Assembly (NCBI RefSeq): GCF_004124325.1
Contig: NZ_QBDT01000001.1
Location: 310,001 to 374,000, forward strand
Source of the DNA: Streptomyces sp. L2
GTDB lineage: Bacteria > Actinomycetota > Actinomycetes > Streptomycetales > Streptomycetaceae
Reading direction: 5' to 3'
Length of the DNA stretch: 64,000 nt
Each line of letters starts with the position of its first letter. The stretch's first letter is position 1. The notes under the pieces are model-generated. The model was not told where the DNA came from. It saw only the letters and a program-made list of their open reading frames with translations, and did not search any database. Of the stretch, positions 33,437-41,430 are shown piece after piece. The translations under genes and the position numbers were made by a program.

Positions 33437-34636
33437 ATGGACACGGACGGACGCGCGGACCGGCGGGGCTGGAGCAGGCGCCGGTTCGTCGCCGCCGCGG
33501 CGGGTACGGCCGCGGTGGTGGCGGTCCCGGCGCCCGCGGCCCCGCCCGGTAAGCCCGGCGCGCCGGCCGCGCGGAAGCGGCCGGACCACCAGCCCCCCTC
33601 CGCTGGGCGCCCGCGCCCCCTGTATCTCGGCACCTACACCTCCGTCGAGGGCGGCGGCACCGGCATCGGGCTGGCCTCGTACGACCCGGGCACGGGCCGG
33701 ATCACCGGCTCGGGCACGCTGACCGGGGTCGCCGACCCGTCGTACCTGGCGCTCCACCCGGACGGCCGCACGCTGTACGCGGTGGACGAGCGCCAGGACG
33801 GCGCGGTGACCGCCGTACGGCTCGCCGACCGGCGGATCCTCGGCTCCCGGAGCACCGGCGGAGCGGGCCCCTGCCATCTGTCGGTGCACCCCGGCGGCCG
33901 CTGGCTGCTGAGCGCCGACTACGGGTCGGGCAGCGTGGCCGTCCATCCGATCGACGCCTCGGGCGCCCTCGGGGAGCGCACCGACCTGGTCACCCACACC
34001 ACTCCCCCACCCGGCCCCGGCCAACAGGGCCCGCACGCCCACCAGTTCCTCACCGGCCCGGACGGCACTCACGTCCTCGCGGTCGACCTGGGCACCGACA
34101 CCGTCTACACGTACCGCCTCGACCAGCACGACGGCACGCTGACCGAGGTGTCCCGGGCGCGCACCCGGCCCGGCGCCGGACCGCGCCATCTGACGTTCCA
34201 CCCGGGCGGCCGGTACGCGTACCTGGCCAACGAGGTCGACGACACGGTCGCCGTCTGCGGCTACGACGGGACCACCGGCCGCCTGACGATCGGCGAACCC
34301 CAGCCCTCGGGTTCGTCGGGCGGCTCCAACTACCCGGCGCAGTTCGTGGTGACGGCGGACGGCGCGTACGCGTTCCTCGCCAATCGCGGCGACAACACCG
34401 TGGCGCGGTACGCGATCGAGGCGGACGGTGCCCGGCTGCGCCTGCTCGGCACGGTGCCCATCGCCGGGGACTTTCCGCGGCAGCTCGCCCTGTCGCCGGA
34501 CGGGAGGCTGCTGTTCACGGCGAACCAGCGGTCCGGCACGGTGAGTGTGTTCCATGTGGGGGTTGGTGCGGGGCGGCTGCGCCTTGCCGGGACGCCGTTC
34601 AGCTCACCGGTCGCTGTCTGCGCGCTGCCCACCTAG
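33437..34636 (+). CDS. Tat-exported lactonase-family beta-propeller protein
   Basis: 399 residues. Twin-arginine signal SRRRFVAAAAGTAAVVAVPAPAAP at about 12-36. The mature part is a seven-bladed propeller of the 6-phosphogluconolactonase-like lactonase family: LYLGTYTSVEGGGTGI, DPSYLALHPDGRTLYAVDE, GPCHLSVHPGGRWLLSADYGSGSV, GPRHLTFHPGGRYAYLANEVDDTV and FPRQLALSPDGRLLFTANQRSGTVSVF. The exported location argues against a pentose-phosphate role; its substrate is unknown. Confidence 0.9.
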   Translation: MDTDGRADRRGWSRRRFVAAAAGTAAVVAVPAPAAPPGKPGAPAARKRPDHQPPSAGRPRPLYLGTYTSVEGGGTGIGLASYDPGTGRITGSGTLTGVADPSYLALHPDGRTLYAVDERQDGAVTAVRLADRRILGSRSTGGAGPCHLSVHPGGRWLLSADYGSGSVAVHPIDASGALGERTDLVTHTTPPPGPGQQGPHAHQFLTGPDGTHVLAVDLGTDTVYTYRLDQHDGTLTEVSRARTRPGAGPRHLTFHPGGRYAYLANEVDDTVAVCGYDGTTGRLTIGEPQPSGSSGGSNYPAQFVVTADGAYAFLANRGDNTVARYAIEADGARLRLLGTVPIAGDFPRQLALSPDGRLLFTANQRSGTVSVFHVGVGAGRLRLAGTPFSSPVAVCALPT

Positions 34637-34675
34637 GCCTGGGGGGCAGGTCGTCGGTTGGGCGCGGCGCCGTTG

Positions 34676-34738
34676 TGGCTGGTCGCGGCCCACGCGGCGG
34701 AGCCGCATATCGGCACAGCCCCGCGCCCCTAGGGGGCA
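34676..34738 (+). repeat. Streptomyces palindromic intergenic element, variant with CACGCGG stem
   Basis: Same variant as at 19981-20042: GGTCGCG, then stem GCGGC-GGA-GCCGC, then CAGCCCCGCGCCCC. It lies between the convergent lactonase and TetR genes and reaches the TetR stop codon, so may act as terminator. Confidence 0.75.
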
Positions 34739-35340
34739 TCGATGACGCCCAGCAGGGCTCTGGCGCACAGGTCGCGGACCTGCTCCCGGGTCTGTTCGCC
34801 GTCGCGGAGCCATTCCAGGCAGACGGCGGTGGTGAAGGCGAGCCAGCCGCGTACGGCGAGCCGGACGTGGGAGCTGTGTTCGGCGAGGGGGCCGAACTCG
34901 GGGTCGGCCGCGAGGGCGGCGAGGATCTGGCGTTCCTGTGCGGCCAGGGCGCGCCGGTAGACCCGGCGCACGGCCTGGTCGCCGGCCGCGTCGGCGCGGT
35001 GGAAGGCGCGGAAACCGTGCGCGTGGGCCTGCACGTAGGCCAGGTAGGTGTCGAGGCCGGCGGTGAGCTGCTCGCGCACCGGCACCCCGGGCACGGCCGC
35101 CGTCATGCGCAGCATCCGCTCGCTCTCGCGCTCCACGACCGCGGCGAAGAAGTCCCGCTTCGTCGGGAAGTAGTGGTACAGCAGCCCGCGGGAGACCCCG
35201 GCGATCTCGGCGACCTGCTCGATCCACACGTCGTCGTACGGGCTCTCGGAGAACAGTTTCGCGCCGACCGACAGCAGCTGCTCGCGGCGCTCCGCCGTGC
35301 TGAGTCTGCGCCGGGTGCGCTCCCCCTGGTTGGCGGGCAT
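34729..35340 (-). CDS. TetR family transcriptional regulator
   Basis: 203 residues. HTH at about 15-60 (RREQLLSVGAKLFSESPYDDVWIEQVAEIAGVSRGLLYHYFPTKRDFFAAV). The C-terminal ligand domain is all-helical. Divergent from the CYP102-like gene at 35462 with a 17-bp palindrome between them, so repression of that P450 (and itself) by a fatty-acid-like ligand is the simplest model. Confidence 0.93.
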   Translation of the reverse strand: MPANQGERTRRRLSTAERREQLLSVGAKLFSESPYDDVWIEQVAEIAGVSRGLLYHYFPTKRDFFAAVVERESERMLRMTAAVPGVPVREQLTAGLDTYLAYVQAHAHGFRAFHRADAAGDQAVRRVYRRALAAQERQILAALAADPEFGPLAEHSSHVRLAVRGWLAFTTAVCLEWLRDGEQTREQVRDLCARALLGVIDAP

Positions 35341-35411
35341 GGCGTCACTTTACTTGACGCGGGTTCAACCACCGGACCACACTGAAACGCGCTATTGAAC
35401 TCACGTACAAC

Positions 35412-35428
35412 ACGGGTGCGCCACCCGT
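35412..35428. promoter_or_regulatory. 17-bp perfect palindrome upstream of the CYP102-like gene
   Basis: ACGGGTG-CGC-CACCCGT, 33 bp before the P450 ATG and 72 bp from the TetR start; size and position suit a TetR dimer. GGTTCAA and TTGAACT about 26 bp apart also flank the middle of the intergenic region. Confidence 0.55.
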
Positions 35429-35461
35429 ACCACCGTCCGCTGGACCAAGGGGGATCTCGTC

Positions 35462-37045
35462 ATGGCGGAACCGACGGAGACCGGGCTGCCGAAGGGGTTC
35501 CGGGGCGCCGAGCAGGGCTGGCCCGAGCTGCACCGCATCCCGCATCCGCCGCGCCGCCTGCCACTGCTCGGTGACGTGATCGGCGTGGACCGGCGCCGCC
35601 CGCTGCAGGACACGATGCGCTACGGACGCGCGCTGGGCCCGATCTTCCGGCGCCGGGCGTTCGGGAACGAGTTCGTGTTCCTGTGGGGTGCGAAGCTCGC
35701 CGCGGACCTCGCCGACGAGTCACGGTTCGCCAAGCACGTCGGCCTCGGCGTCGCCAACCTGCGTCCGCTCGCCGGGGACGGGCTGTTCACGGCGTACAAC
35801 CACGAGCCGAACTGGCAGCTGGCGCACGACGTGCTGGCGCCCGGCTTCAGCCGGGAGGCCATGGCGGGCTACCACGGCATGATGCTGTCGGTCGCGGGCC
35901 GGCTGACCGACCGCTGGGACCGCGAGTCGGCCGCCGGGCACACGGTGGACGTCGCCGGCGACATGACCAAACTGACCCTGGAGACGATCGCCCTCACAGG
36001 GTTCGGGCACGACTTCGGCTCCTTCGAGCGGGACCGCCCGCACCCGTTCGTGACCGCCATGGTGGGCACGCTCACCTATGCGCAGCGGCTCAACAGCGTG
36101 CCCGCGCCGCTGGCCCCGCTGATGCTGCGCGGCGCGGCCCGGCGCAACGCGGCCGACCGCGCCCACCTCAACCGCATCGTCGACGAGGTGGTGGCGGCCC
36201 GGCGCGCCTCCGGCGGCGGCGAGGGGGACCTCCTGGACCGCATGCTGGAGACGGCCCACCCCGAGACCGGGGAGCGGCTGTCACCCGAGAACGTCCGCAA
36301 GCAGGTGATCACGTTCCTGGTGGCCGGCCACGAGACGACCTCCGGCGCACTGTCCTTCGCCCTGTACTACCTGGCCCGGCATCCGGAGGTGGCCGCCCGC
36401 GCCCGCGCCGAGGTGGAGCAGGTCTGGGGCGACTCACCCGCCCCCGGCTACGACCAGGTGGCCAAGCTGCGCTACGTCCGCCGCGTGCTGGACGAGTCGC
36501 TGCGGCTGTGGCCGACCGCGCCCGCCTTCGCCCGCGAGGCCCGTCAGGACACGGTGCTGGCCGGGGAGCACCCGATGCGGCGGGGCGCCTGGGCGATGGT
36601 GGTGCTGCCGCTGCTGCACCGGGACCCGGAGGTGTGGGGCGAGGACGCCGACCGGTTCGACCCCGACCGCTTCGAGGCGAAGGCCGCGCGGTCCCGTCCC
36701 GCGCACACCTTCAAGCCGTTCGGGACCGGGGCCCGGGCCTGCATCGGCCGCCAGTTCGCCCTGCACGAGGCGACCCTGGTCCTCGGCCTGCTGCTGCGCC
36801 GCTACGACATCACCGCCGACCCCGCCTACCGCCTGCGGGTCACCGAACGCCTGACGGTGATGCCGGAGGGCCTGCGACTGTCGTTGGACCGCCGGAAGCG
36901 CCCCGAAGGGGCGCGGGGAACGGCACGACAAGCCACAACGCCCCCGCAGACGAACAACGGCCCCTCGCGGCACTCACCCATAACGGCCTCCACAGCGGAG
37001 CGTCCCTCAGCCGCCCGCTGTCCAGCGCACCGGGGCACGGACTGA
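35462..37045 (+). CDS. CYP102-family P450, stand-alone heme domain
   Basis: 527 residues. It is clearly related to the heme domain of the fusion at 26096-29332 (shared LADESRFAKHVG, GFGHDFGSFER, FKPFGTGARACIGRQFALHEAT). I-helix AGHETTS 289-295, ExxR E345-R348, heme Cys427. No flavodoxin or reductase follows, as described for CYP102B1 of S. coelicolor, a fatty-acid hydroxylase encoded without redox partner. The last about 48 residues (from RPEGARG, residue 480) are encoded by a palindromic repeat element and by antisense of the next gene, so they are probably not functional. The stop lies 39 bp inside the convergent pentapeptide gene. Confidence 0.93.
   Translation: MAEPTETGLPKGFRGAEQGWPELHRIPHPPRRLPLLGDVIGVDRRRPLQDTMRYGRALGPIFRRRAFGNEFVFLWGAKLAADLADESRFAKHVGLGVANLRPLAGDGLFTAYNHEPNWQLAHDVLAPGFSREAMAGYHGMMLSVAGRLTDRWDRESAAGHTVDVAGDMTKLTLETIALTGFGHDFGSFERDRPHPFVTAMVGTLTYAQRLNSVPAPLAPLMLRGAARRNAADRAHLNRIVDEVVAARRASGGGEGDLLDRMLETAHPETGERLSPENVRKQVITFLVAGHETTSGALSFALYYLARHPEVAARARAEVEQVWGDSPAPGYDQVAKLRYVRRVLDESLRLWPTAPAFAREARQDTVLAGEHPMRRGAWAMVVLPLLHRDPEVWGEDADRFDPDRFEAKAARSRPAHTFKPFGTGARACIGRQFALHEATLVLGLLLRRYDITADPAYRLRVTERLTVMPEGLRLSLDRRKRPEGARGTARQATTPPQTNNGPSRHSPITASTAERPSAARCPAHRGTD
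36898..36965 (-). repeat. Streptomyces palindromic element inside the P450 3' end
   Basis: Reverse-orientation copy beginning GCGCCCC-GAA-GGGGCGC GGGGAACGGCACGAC.AGCCACAACG. It translates as RPEGARGTARQATTPPQTNNG at the P450 C-terminus. The core is slightly degenerate compared with 41367-41430. Confidence 0.8.
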
Positions 37046-37852
37046 CTCCGGCAGCCGCGTGCCGGCGCTGCCGCGGGCGGAGTCGACCTGCGGCTGGGTG
37101 AGGAAGAACGCACCGGTCAGGTCGGCGTCGGTGAGGTCGGCGTCCCGCAGGTCGGCGCCGATCATCTCCGCGCCGCGCAGGTCGGCGCCGGTGAGGTCGG
37201 CCGCGATGAGGCAGGCGCCGCGCAGGGTCGCGCCCCGCAGGTCGGCGCCCCTGAGGCGGGCCCCCATCAGATCGGCGCCCCGCCGGTCCTTGCCCTTGCC
37301 TTTGCCCTTCTTTCCGCCGGCGCCGGCCCGGGCCAGTTCGCCGACGCGCAGCAACAGCACGTTGACCTCCTGCCGGTGAGTGGCCACGTCGAGCTCGGCC
37401 AGTTCCCCGGGCGGGAGCAGGGTCAGGCGCTCGGTCTCCGCCAGCGCGCGGCGCAGATCCGCGTGGACGGGGCGGGCGGCGGGCAAACCCAGTGCCTCGG
37501 TCAGGTACCACAGGAGTTCGTGCAGTTGCCGGACGACCGGGAACACGTCGAACATCGCGCGGGCGTGCTCCTTGGTCCCGGTGCGCCAGTCCTGTCCGCC
37601 GAAGGTGACCTGGGCGACCTTCTGGCCCGCGCCGAAGCAGTCGTACACCGTGCAGCCGGTGAATCCCTTCGTGCGCAGCTCGGTGTGGATGCCGCAGCGG
37701 TGGTCGCCCTGGAGGTTGGGGCAGGGCTTGCCCGCGGGCTTGTCGAGCGCGAAGTCCGAGGAGGCACCGAAGGGCAGGGCGACGCAGCACAGCCCGAAGC
37801 AGCGGGCGCAGTCCCCGCGCAGCTCGGAGAGGCCGGCTATCTGATCAGGCAT
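37007..37852 (-). CDS. Cys-cluster and pentapeptide-repeat fusion protein
   Basis: 281 residues. N-terminal about 1-85 is cysteine-rich: CARCFGLCC, CPNLQGDHRCGIH and GCTVYDCFG, a spacing that suggests a metal or Fe-S centre of the YkgJ/CxxC type. A helical middle and a Lys/Gly-rich linker (GGKKGKGKGKDRRG) lead to a pentapeptide-repeat helix (about 190-255) with A(D/N)LxG units such as GADLRGATLRGACLIAADLTGADLRGAEMIGADLRDADLTDADL. Known pentapeptide proteins can mimic DNA or act as scaffolds; the role here is unknown. Its 3' end overlaps the P450 gene. Confidence 0.85.
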   Translation of the reverse strand: MPDQIAGLSELRGDCARCFGLCCVALPFGASSDFALDKPAGKPCPNLQGDHRCGIHTELRTKGFTGCTVYDCFGAGQKVAQVTFGGQDWRTGTKEHARAMFDVFPVVRQLHELLWYLTEALGLPAARPVHADLRRALAETERLTLLPPGELAELDVATHRQEVNVLLLRVGELARAGAGGKKGKGKGKDRRGADLMGARLRGADLRGATLRGACLIAADLTGADLRGAEMIGADLRDADLTDADLTGAFFLTQPQVDSARGSAGTRLPESVRAPVRWTAGG

Positions 37853-37935
37853 GGGACCAGCCTACCGGGCGCATTCCCCCGCAAAAGCCGCGGGAGCGGT
37901 GGCCGACGGCCGGGACAGCCGGCGGCTCGGGGCGG

Positions 37936-38679
37936 TCAGCGGCCGAACACCTCGAACGTCACCGCCGGTGTGCCGCCGAAGCGTTCCCCGGCGGCGGTGG
38001 CGTTGCCGGTGAGGAACTCCCGGGCGTACGTCTCCGGGTCCTGGTCGGTCAACGCCTCGATGTAGGTGCGGTGTTCGAGCAGGGAGCGCACTGCCCGCTC
38101 CAGGCCGGGCGTGGCGTCCACCGCGTGGGTGGGGGTGCTGGAGCCGGCGACGGCGACCCGGCGGACGCCGTCCCAGGGGTCGAGGCCCTGCTCGATCAGC
38201 TCCGGGAAGATCCAGCGGTTGCCGGCGTCCGCCGCGGCGTCGAGAGTGGCGCGGCCGACGGCGACGTGGTCGGGGGTGTTCCAGTAGACCCCGCCCCAGG
38301 TGTCGCGGTGGTTGAGGGTGATGACGAGTTCGGGCCGGTGGCGGCGGATCGCGGCGGCGATGTCGCGGCGCAGCGCGGGCCCGTACTCGACGACCCCGTC
38401 CCGGTGGTCCAGGAACTCCACCGAGGTGACGCCGACGACGGCCGCGCTCGCCCGCTGCTCACGCTCGCGCAGGGGGCCGCAGGTGGCGGGGTCGAGGGTG
38501 TCGATGCCGGCCTCGCCGCGGGTGGCGAGCACATAGGAGACCTCGCGTCCGGCGTCGGTCCAGGCGGCGACGGCCGCCGCGCACCCGTACTCCAGGTCGT
38601 CGGGGTGCGCGACCACGGCTAGGGCGCGCTGCCAGTCGTCGGGCAGGGATTTCAGCTGGGTGCTCACCGGCTCGGTCAT
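37936..38679 (-). CDS. PIG-L family deacetylase (LmbE-like)
   Basis: 247 residues. Zinc motif AHPDDLEYG near the N-terminus and PDHVAVG further on supply the His/Asp/His ligands of PIG-L/MshB-type N-acetyl-sugar deacetylases. It is smaller than MshB/Mca (about 290), so it is a family member of unknown substrate. ATG 38679 directly borders the repeat-rich gap before the LacI gene. Confidence 0.9.
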   Translation of the reverse strand: MTEPVSTQLKSLPDDWQRALAVVAHPDDLEYGCAAAVAAWTDAGREVSYVLATRGEAGIDTLDPATCGPLREREQRASAAVVGVTSVEFLDHRDGVVEYGPALRRDIAAAIRRHRPELVITLNHRDTWGGVYWNTPDHVAVGRATLDAAADAGNRWIFPELIEQGLDPWDGVRRVAVAGSSTPTHAVDATPGLERAVRSLLEHRTYIEALTDQDPETYAREFLTGNATAAGERFGGTPAVTFEVFGR

Positions 38680-38744
38680 GGACCCGAGCCTATGCGGCGG
38701 GGCCCCGCACGCAACCGCGTTCTCCCGGCCGCCGGCCGGGGCCG

Positions 38745-39090
38745 GGGCCGGGGCCGGTACCGGAGCGGCCGGCGCTGGAGCGGCCGGTTCCGGGCCGACG
38801 GGTGCCGGAGCGGCCGGCGCTGGAGCGGCCGGCGCTGGAGCGGCCGGCGCTGGAGCGGCCGGCGCTGGAGCGGCCGGCGCCGGGCCGACCGGCGCCGGAG
38901 CGGCCGGCGCCGGAGCGGCCGGCGCCGGGCCGACCGGTGCCGGAGCGGCCGGTGCCGGAGCGGCCAGTGCCGGAGCGGCCAGTGCCGGAGCGGCCAGTGC
39001 CGGAGCGGCCAGTGCCGGAGCGGCCAGTGCCGGAGCGGCCAGTGCCGGAGCGGCCAGTGCCGGAGCGGCCGGTGCCGGAGCGGCCGGCGC
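38745..39090. repeat. 15-bp minisatellite, about 22 units
   Basis: Head-to-tail units related to GGAGCGGCCGGTGCC fill almost the whole gap between PIG-L start and LacI stop. Sub-blocks are visible: copies ending GGCGCT, copies GGGCCGACCGGCGCC, and seven consecutive GGAGCGGCCAGTGCC units (about 38966-39070). Because 15 is a multiple of three, all frames stay open, giving false Ala/Gly or Arg/Ser/Gly repeat proteins. I see no start site that supports a real gene. Confidence 0.93.
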
Positions 39091-39093
39091 CGG

Positions 39094-40119
39094 TCAGCGC
39101 GCCGTCAGGCTGGAGCGGCGTACGACGAGTTCCGGCTGGAGGACGACCCGCCGGTGCTCGTGCGGCTGTGTGCCCTCGCCCTGCTCGGTCTCCTCCAGGA
39201 GGAGCTCGGCGGCCAGGGAGCCCATGGTGACGGCGGGCTGCCGTACGGAGGTCAGCGGTACGGCCGCCGCGGCGGCGAACTCGATGTCGTCGTAGCCGAC
39301 GATGGCCAGGTCGTCCGGGACGACCACCCCGGCCGCGTACAGGGCCTGGAGGACGCCGAGGGCGAGGAGGTCGTTGGCGCAGAAGACGGCGGTGGGCCGG
39401 TCGGCGAGGCCGAGCAGGCGGGCGCCCGCGTCCCGGCCGGCGGCCACGTCGAGGCGTTCGGTGGGCAGTTCGCGCAGGGCGCCGGGGCCGAGCCCGGCCT
39501 CCGCGAGGGCCTGCAGCGCTCCGGTGCGGCGGTCGCGGACCTGGTTGAGGCCGGGCGGGCCGCTGACGTAGGCGAGGGACCGGTGCCCGGCGTCCACGAG
39601 GTGGCGGACGGCCAGGGCGCCGCCGGTGACGTCGTCGACGGAGACCGAGCACTCGGTGGTTCCCTCGGCCACCCGGTCGACGAGCACGAAGGGGATGTCG
39701 TGCCGGCGGAAGGCGTCGATGTTGCGGCCGGTGGCGTCGGCGGGGGTGAGCAGCACGCCCCGCACCCGCTGTTCGGCGAAGAGTGCCAGGTACTCGGCCT
39801 CCTCGGCGGCGTTCTGCGCGCTGTTGCAGACCATCACGCCCAGACCGGCGGCGCGGGCGGCGCGCTCGGCGCCGCGCGCCACGTCGACGAAGAAGGGGTT
39901 GCCCATGTCCAGCACGAGCAGGCCCATGATCCGGCTGCGGCCCGCGCGCAGCTGGCGGGCGGACTCGCTGCGGACGTAACCGAGCCGGTCGATGGCGGCC
40001 AGGACCCGGGCGCGGGTCTCGCCGGCGACGGTGTCCGGGCGGTTGATGACGTTGGACACCGTGCCCACCGACACTCCGGCGGCGCGGGCGACATCCTTGA
40101 TACCCACCGACTGGGCCAT
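39094..40119 (-). CDS. LacI family repressor of the rhamnose island (inferred)
   Basis: 341 residues. HTH IKDVARAAGVSVGTVSNVINRPDTVAGETRARVLAAIDRLGY with hinge SARQLRAGRSR. The periplasmic-binding-like effector domain has LVLDMGNPFFVDVARGAE, VDDVTGGALAVRHLVDAGHRSLAYVSG and FCANDLLALGVLQAL. It follows the rhaS gene on the same strand. The three LacI-type palindromes at 45028-45216 are likely targets. The inducer would be rhamnose or a metabolite; all this is inference from context. Confidence 0.92.
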   Translation of the reverse strand: MAQSVGIKDVARAAGVSVGTVSNVINRPDTVAGETRARVLAAIDRLGYVRSESARQLRAGRSRIMGLLVLDMGNPFFVDVARGAERAARAAGLGVMVCNSAQNAAEEAEYLALFAEQRVRGVLLTPADATGRNIDAFRRHDIPFVLVDRVAEGTTECSVSVDDVTGGALAVRHLVDAGHRSLAYVSGPPGLNQVRDRRTGALQALAEAGLGPGALRELPTERLDVAAGRDAGARLLGLADRPTAVFCANDLLALGVLQALYAAGVVVPDDLAIVGYDDIEFAAAAAVPLTSVRQPAVTMGSLAAELLLEETEQGEGTQPHEHRRVVLQPELVVRRSSLTAR

Positions 40120-40161
40120 CGGGTTCCAGACCTCCAGCAGGGGACGAGGGGCGGGCGGTGG

Positions 40162-40191
40162 GAAGGCCCTCTCGGGGCCGGAAGGGCCTTC
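40162..40191 (-). terminator. Hairpin between rhaS and the LacI gene
   Basis: Perfect 9-bp arms GAAGGCCCT and AGGGCCTTC with a 12-base loop, 69 bp past the rhaS stop on the minus strand. Likely ends the transporter transcript; it may be leaky, letting LacI be co-expressed. Confidence 0.6.
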
Positions 40192-40259
40192 ACATTACCG
40201 TCATGACGGGCAGGACTGCCCCGGTCGGGCGAGGTGGAACACGTGGTACCGCCCCGGCG

Positions 40260-41333
40260 TCAGAAGTCGAACTGGTCGATGTTCCTGGCGTCGAACACGG
40301 TGGGCTTGCCCAGGTTGACGGCGCCGTCCTTGCCGAGGGTGTAGCTGGTCGAGCCGGCCTGGAAGGTCTCGCCCTCCTTGCCGGTGATCTGCCCGGACGC
40401 CAGGGCGACGGCGGTACGCGCGGCCAGATCGCCGAGCTTGGCCGGGTCCCACAGCTCGAAGGCGTCGACGGTGCCGTTCTTGACGTACTTGCGCATGTCG
40501 TTGGGGGTGCCGAGCCCGGTCAGCTTGACCTTGCCCTTGTACTTGGAGCCGGACAGGTACTGCGCGGCCGCCTTGATGCCGACGGTGGTCGGGGAGATGA
40601 TCCCCTTCAGGTCCGGGTGCTCTTGGAGCAGGCCCTGGGTCTGCTGGAAGGAGGCCTGCGCGTCGTCGTTGCCGTAGGCGATCTTGACGAGCTTGACGTT
40701 CTTGTACTTGGGGTCCTTCAGCTCGTCCTTCATGTAGCCGATCCAGGTGTTCTGGTTGGTCGCGGTCTGCGCGGCGGACAGGATCGCGATCTCGCCCTTG
40801 TACCCGATCTGCTCGGCCATCAGCCGCACCTCCGTGCGGCCCAGGTCCTCGGCTGAGGCCTGCGACACGAAGGCGTTGCGGCAGCCGGGGTTGGTGTCGG
40901 AGTCGTAGGTGACGACCTTGATGCCGTTCTTCATGGCCTGCTTCAGCGCCGTGCACAGCGCGCCCGGGTCCTGCGCGGAGACGGCCATGGCGTCGACCTG
41001 CTGCTGGGTGAGGGTGTTGACGTAACTCACCTGCCCGCTGGTGTCGGTGGCACTGGAGGGCCCGACCTCCTTGTACGACTCCCCCAGTTCGGCGAGTGCC
41101 TTCTGCCCACCCCTGTCGGCCGTGGTGAAGTACGGGTTGTTGACCTGCTTCGGCAGAAACCCGACGGTCAGCCCCTTCTTGATGGCGGCATTCGGATCGG
41201 CCTTCCCGGCACTGACGGCGGCCCCGCCATCGTCCTTGACATCGCTCTTGGTGGTACCGCCACAGGCGGAAAGGGCGAGAGAGGTCACGGCGAGGAGGCA
41301 GAAACAGGTACGACGGCGAAACGCGGTGCGCAT
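40260..41333 (-). CDS. rhaS: Rhamnose ABC transporter substrate-binding lipoprotein
   Basis: 357 residues. Lipoprotein signal with lipobox LSAC (Cys24). Mature protein is a periplasmic-binding type I fold of the RhaS group: GLTVGFLPKQVNNPYFTTADRGGQKALAELGESYKEVGP, DAMAVSAQDPGALCTALKQAMKNGIKVVTYDSDTNPGCRNAFVSQ and IISPTTVGIKAAAQYLSGSKYKGKVKLTGLGTPNDMRKYVKNG. It is the receptor of the importer. A repeat element separates it from rhaQ. Confidence 0.93.
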   Translation of the reverse strand: MRTAFRRRTCFCLLAVTSLALSACGGTTKSDVKDDGGAAVSAGKADPNAAIKKGLTVGFLPKQVNNPYFTTADRGGQKALAELGESYKEVGPSSATDTSGQVSYVNTLTQQQVDAMAVSAQDPGALCTALKQAMKNGIKVVTYDSDTNPGCRNAFVSQASAEDLGRTEVRLMAEQIGYKGEIAILSAAQTATNQNTWIGYMKDELKDPKYKNVKLVKIAYGNDDAQASFQQTQGLLQEHPDLKGIISPTTVGIKAAAQYLSGSKYKGKVKLTGLGTPNDMRKYVKNGTVDAFELWDPAKLGDLAARTAVALASGQITGKEGETFQAGSTSYTLGKDGAVNLGKPTVFDARNIDQFDF

Positions 41334-41366
41334 ACGAAGGGTCCTTTACAACGAGGGCGAGTACAA

Positions 41367-41430
41367 GCGCCCCGAAGGGGGCGCGGGGAACTGCGCGACC
41401 AGCCACAACGGCCCCGCAGCCAACAACGGC
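41367..41430 (-). repeat. Streptomyces palindromic element between rhaQ and rhaS
   Basis: GCGCCCC-GAA-GGGGGCGC followed by GGGGAACTGCGCGACCAGCC, the reverse of the consensus core. It fills the intergenic space exactly up to the permease stop and could form a processing or terminating hairpin separating expression of the receptor gene. Confidence 0.85.

Noticed and set aside
38660..39295. Long open frames giving Ala/Gly or Arg/Ser/Gly repeat proteins
   Set aside because: They are by-products of the 15-bp minisatellite (unit length divisible by three keeps all frames open); no ribosome-binding site and no non-repeat domain.
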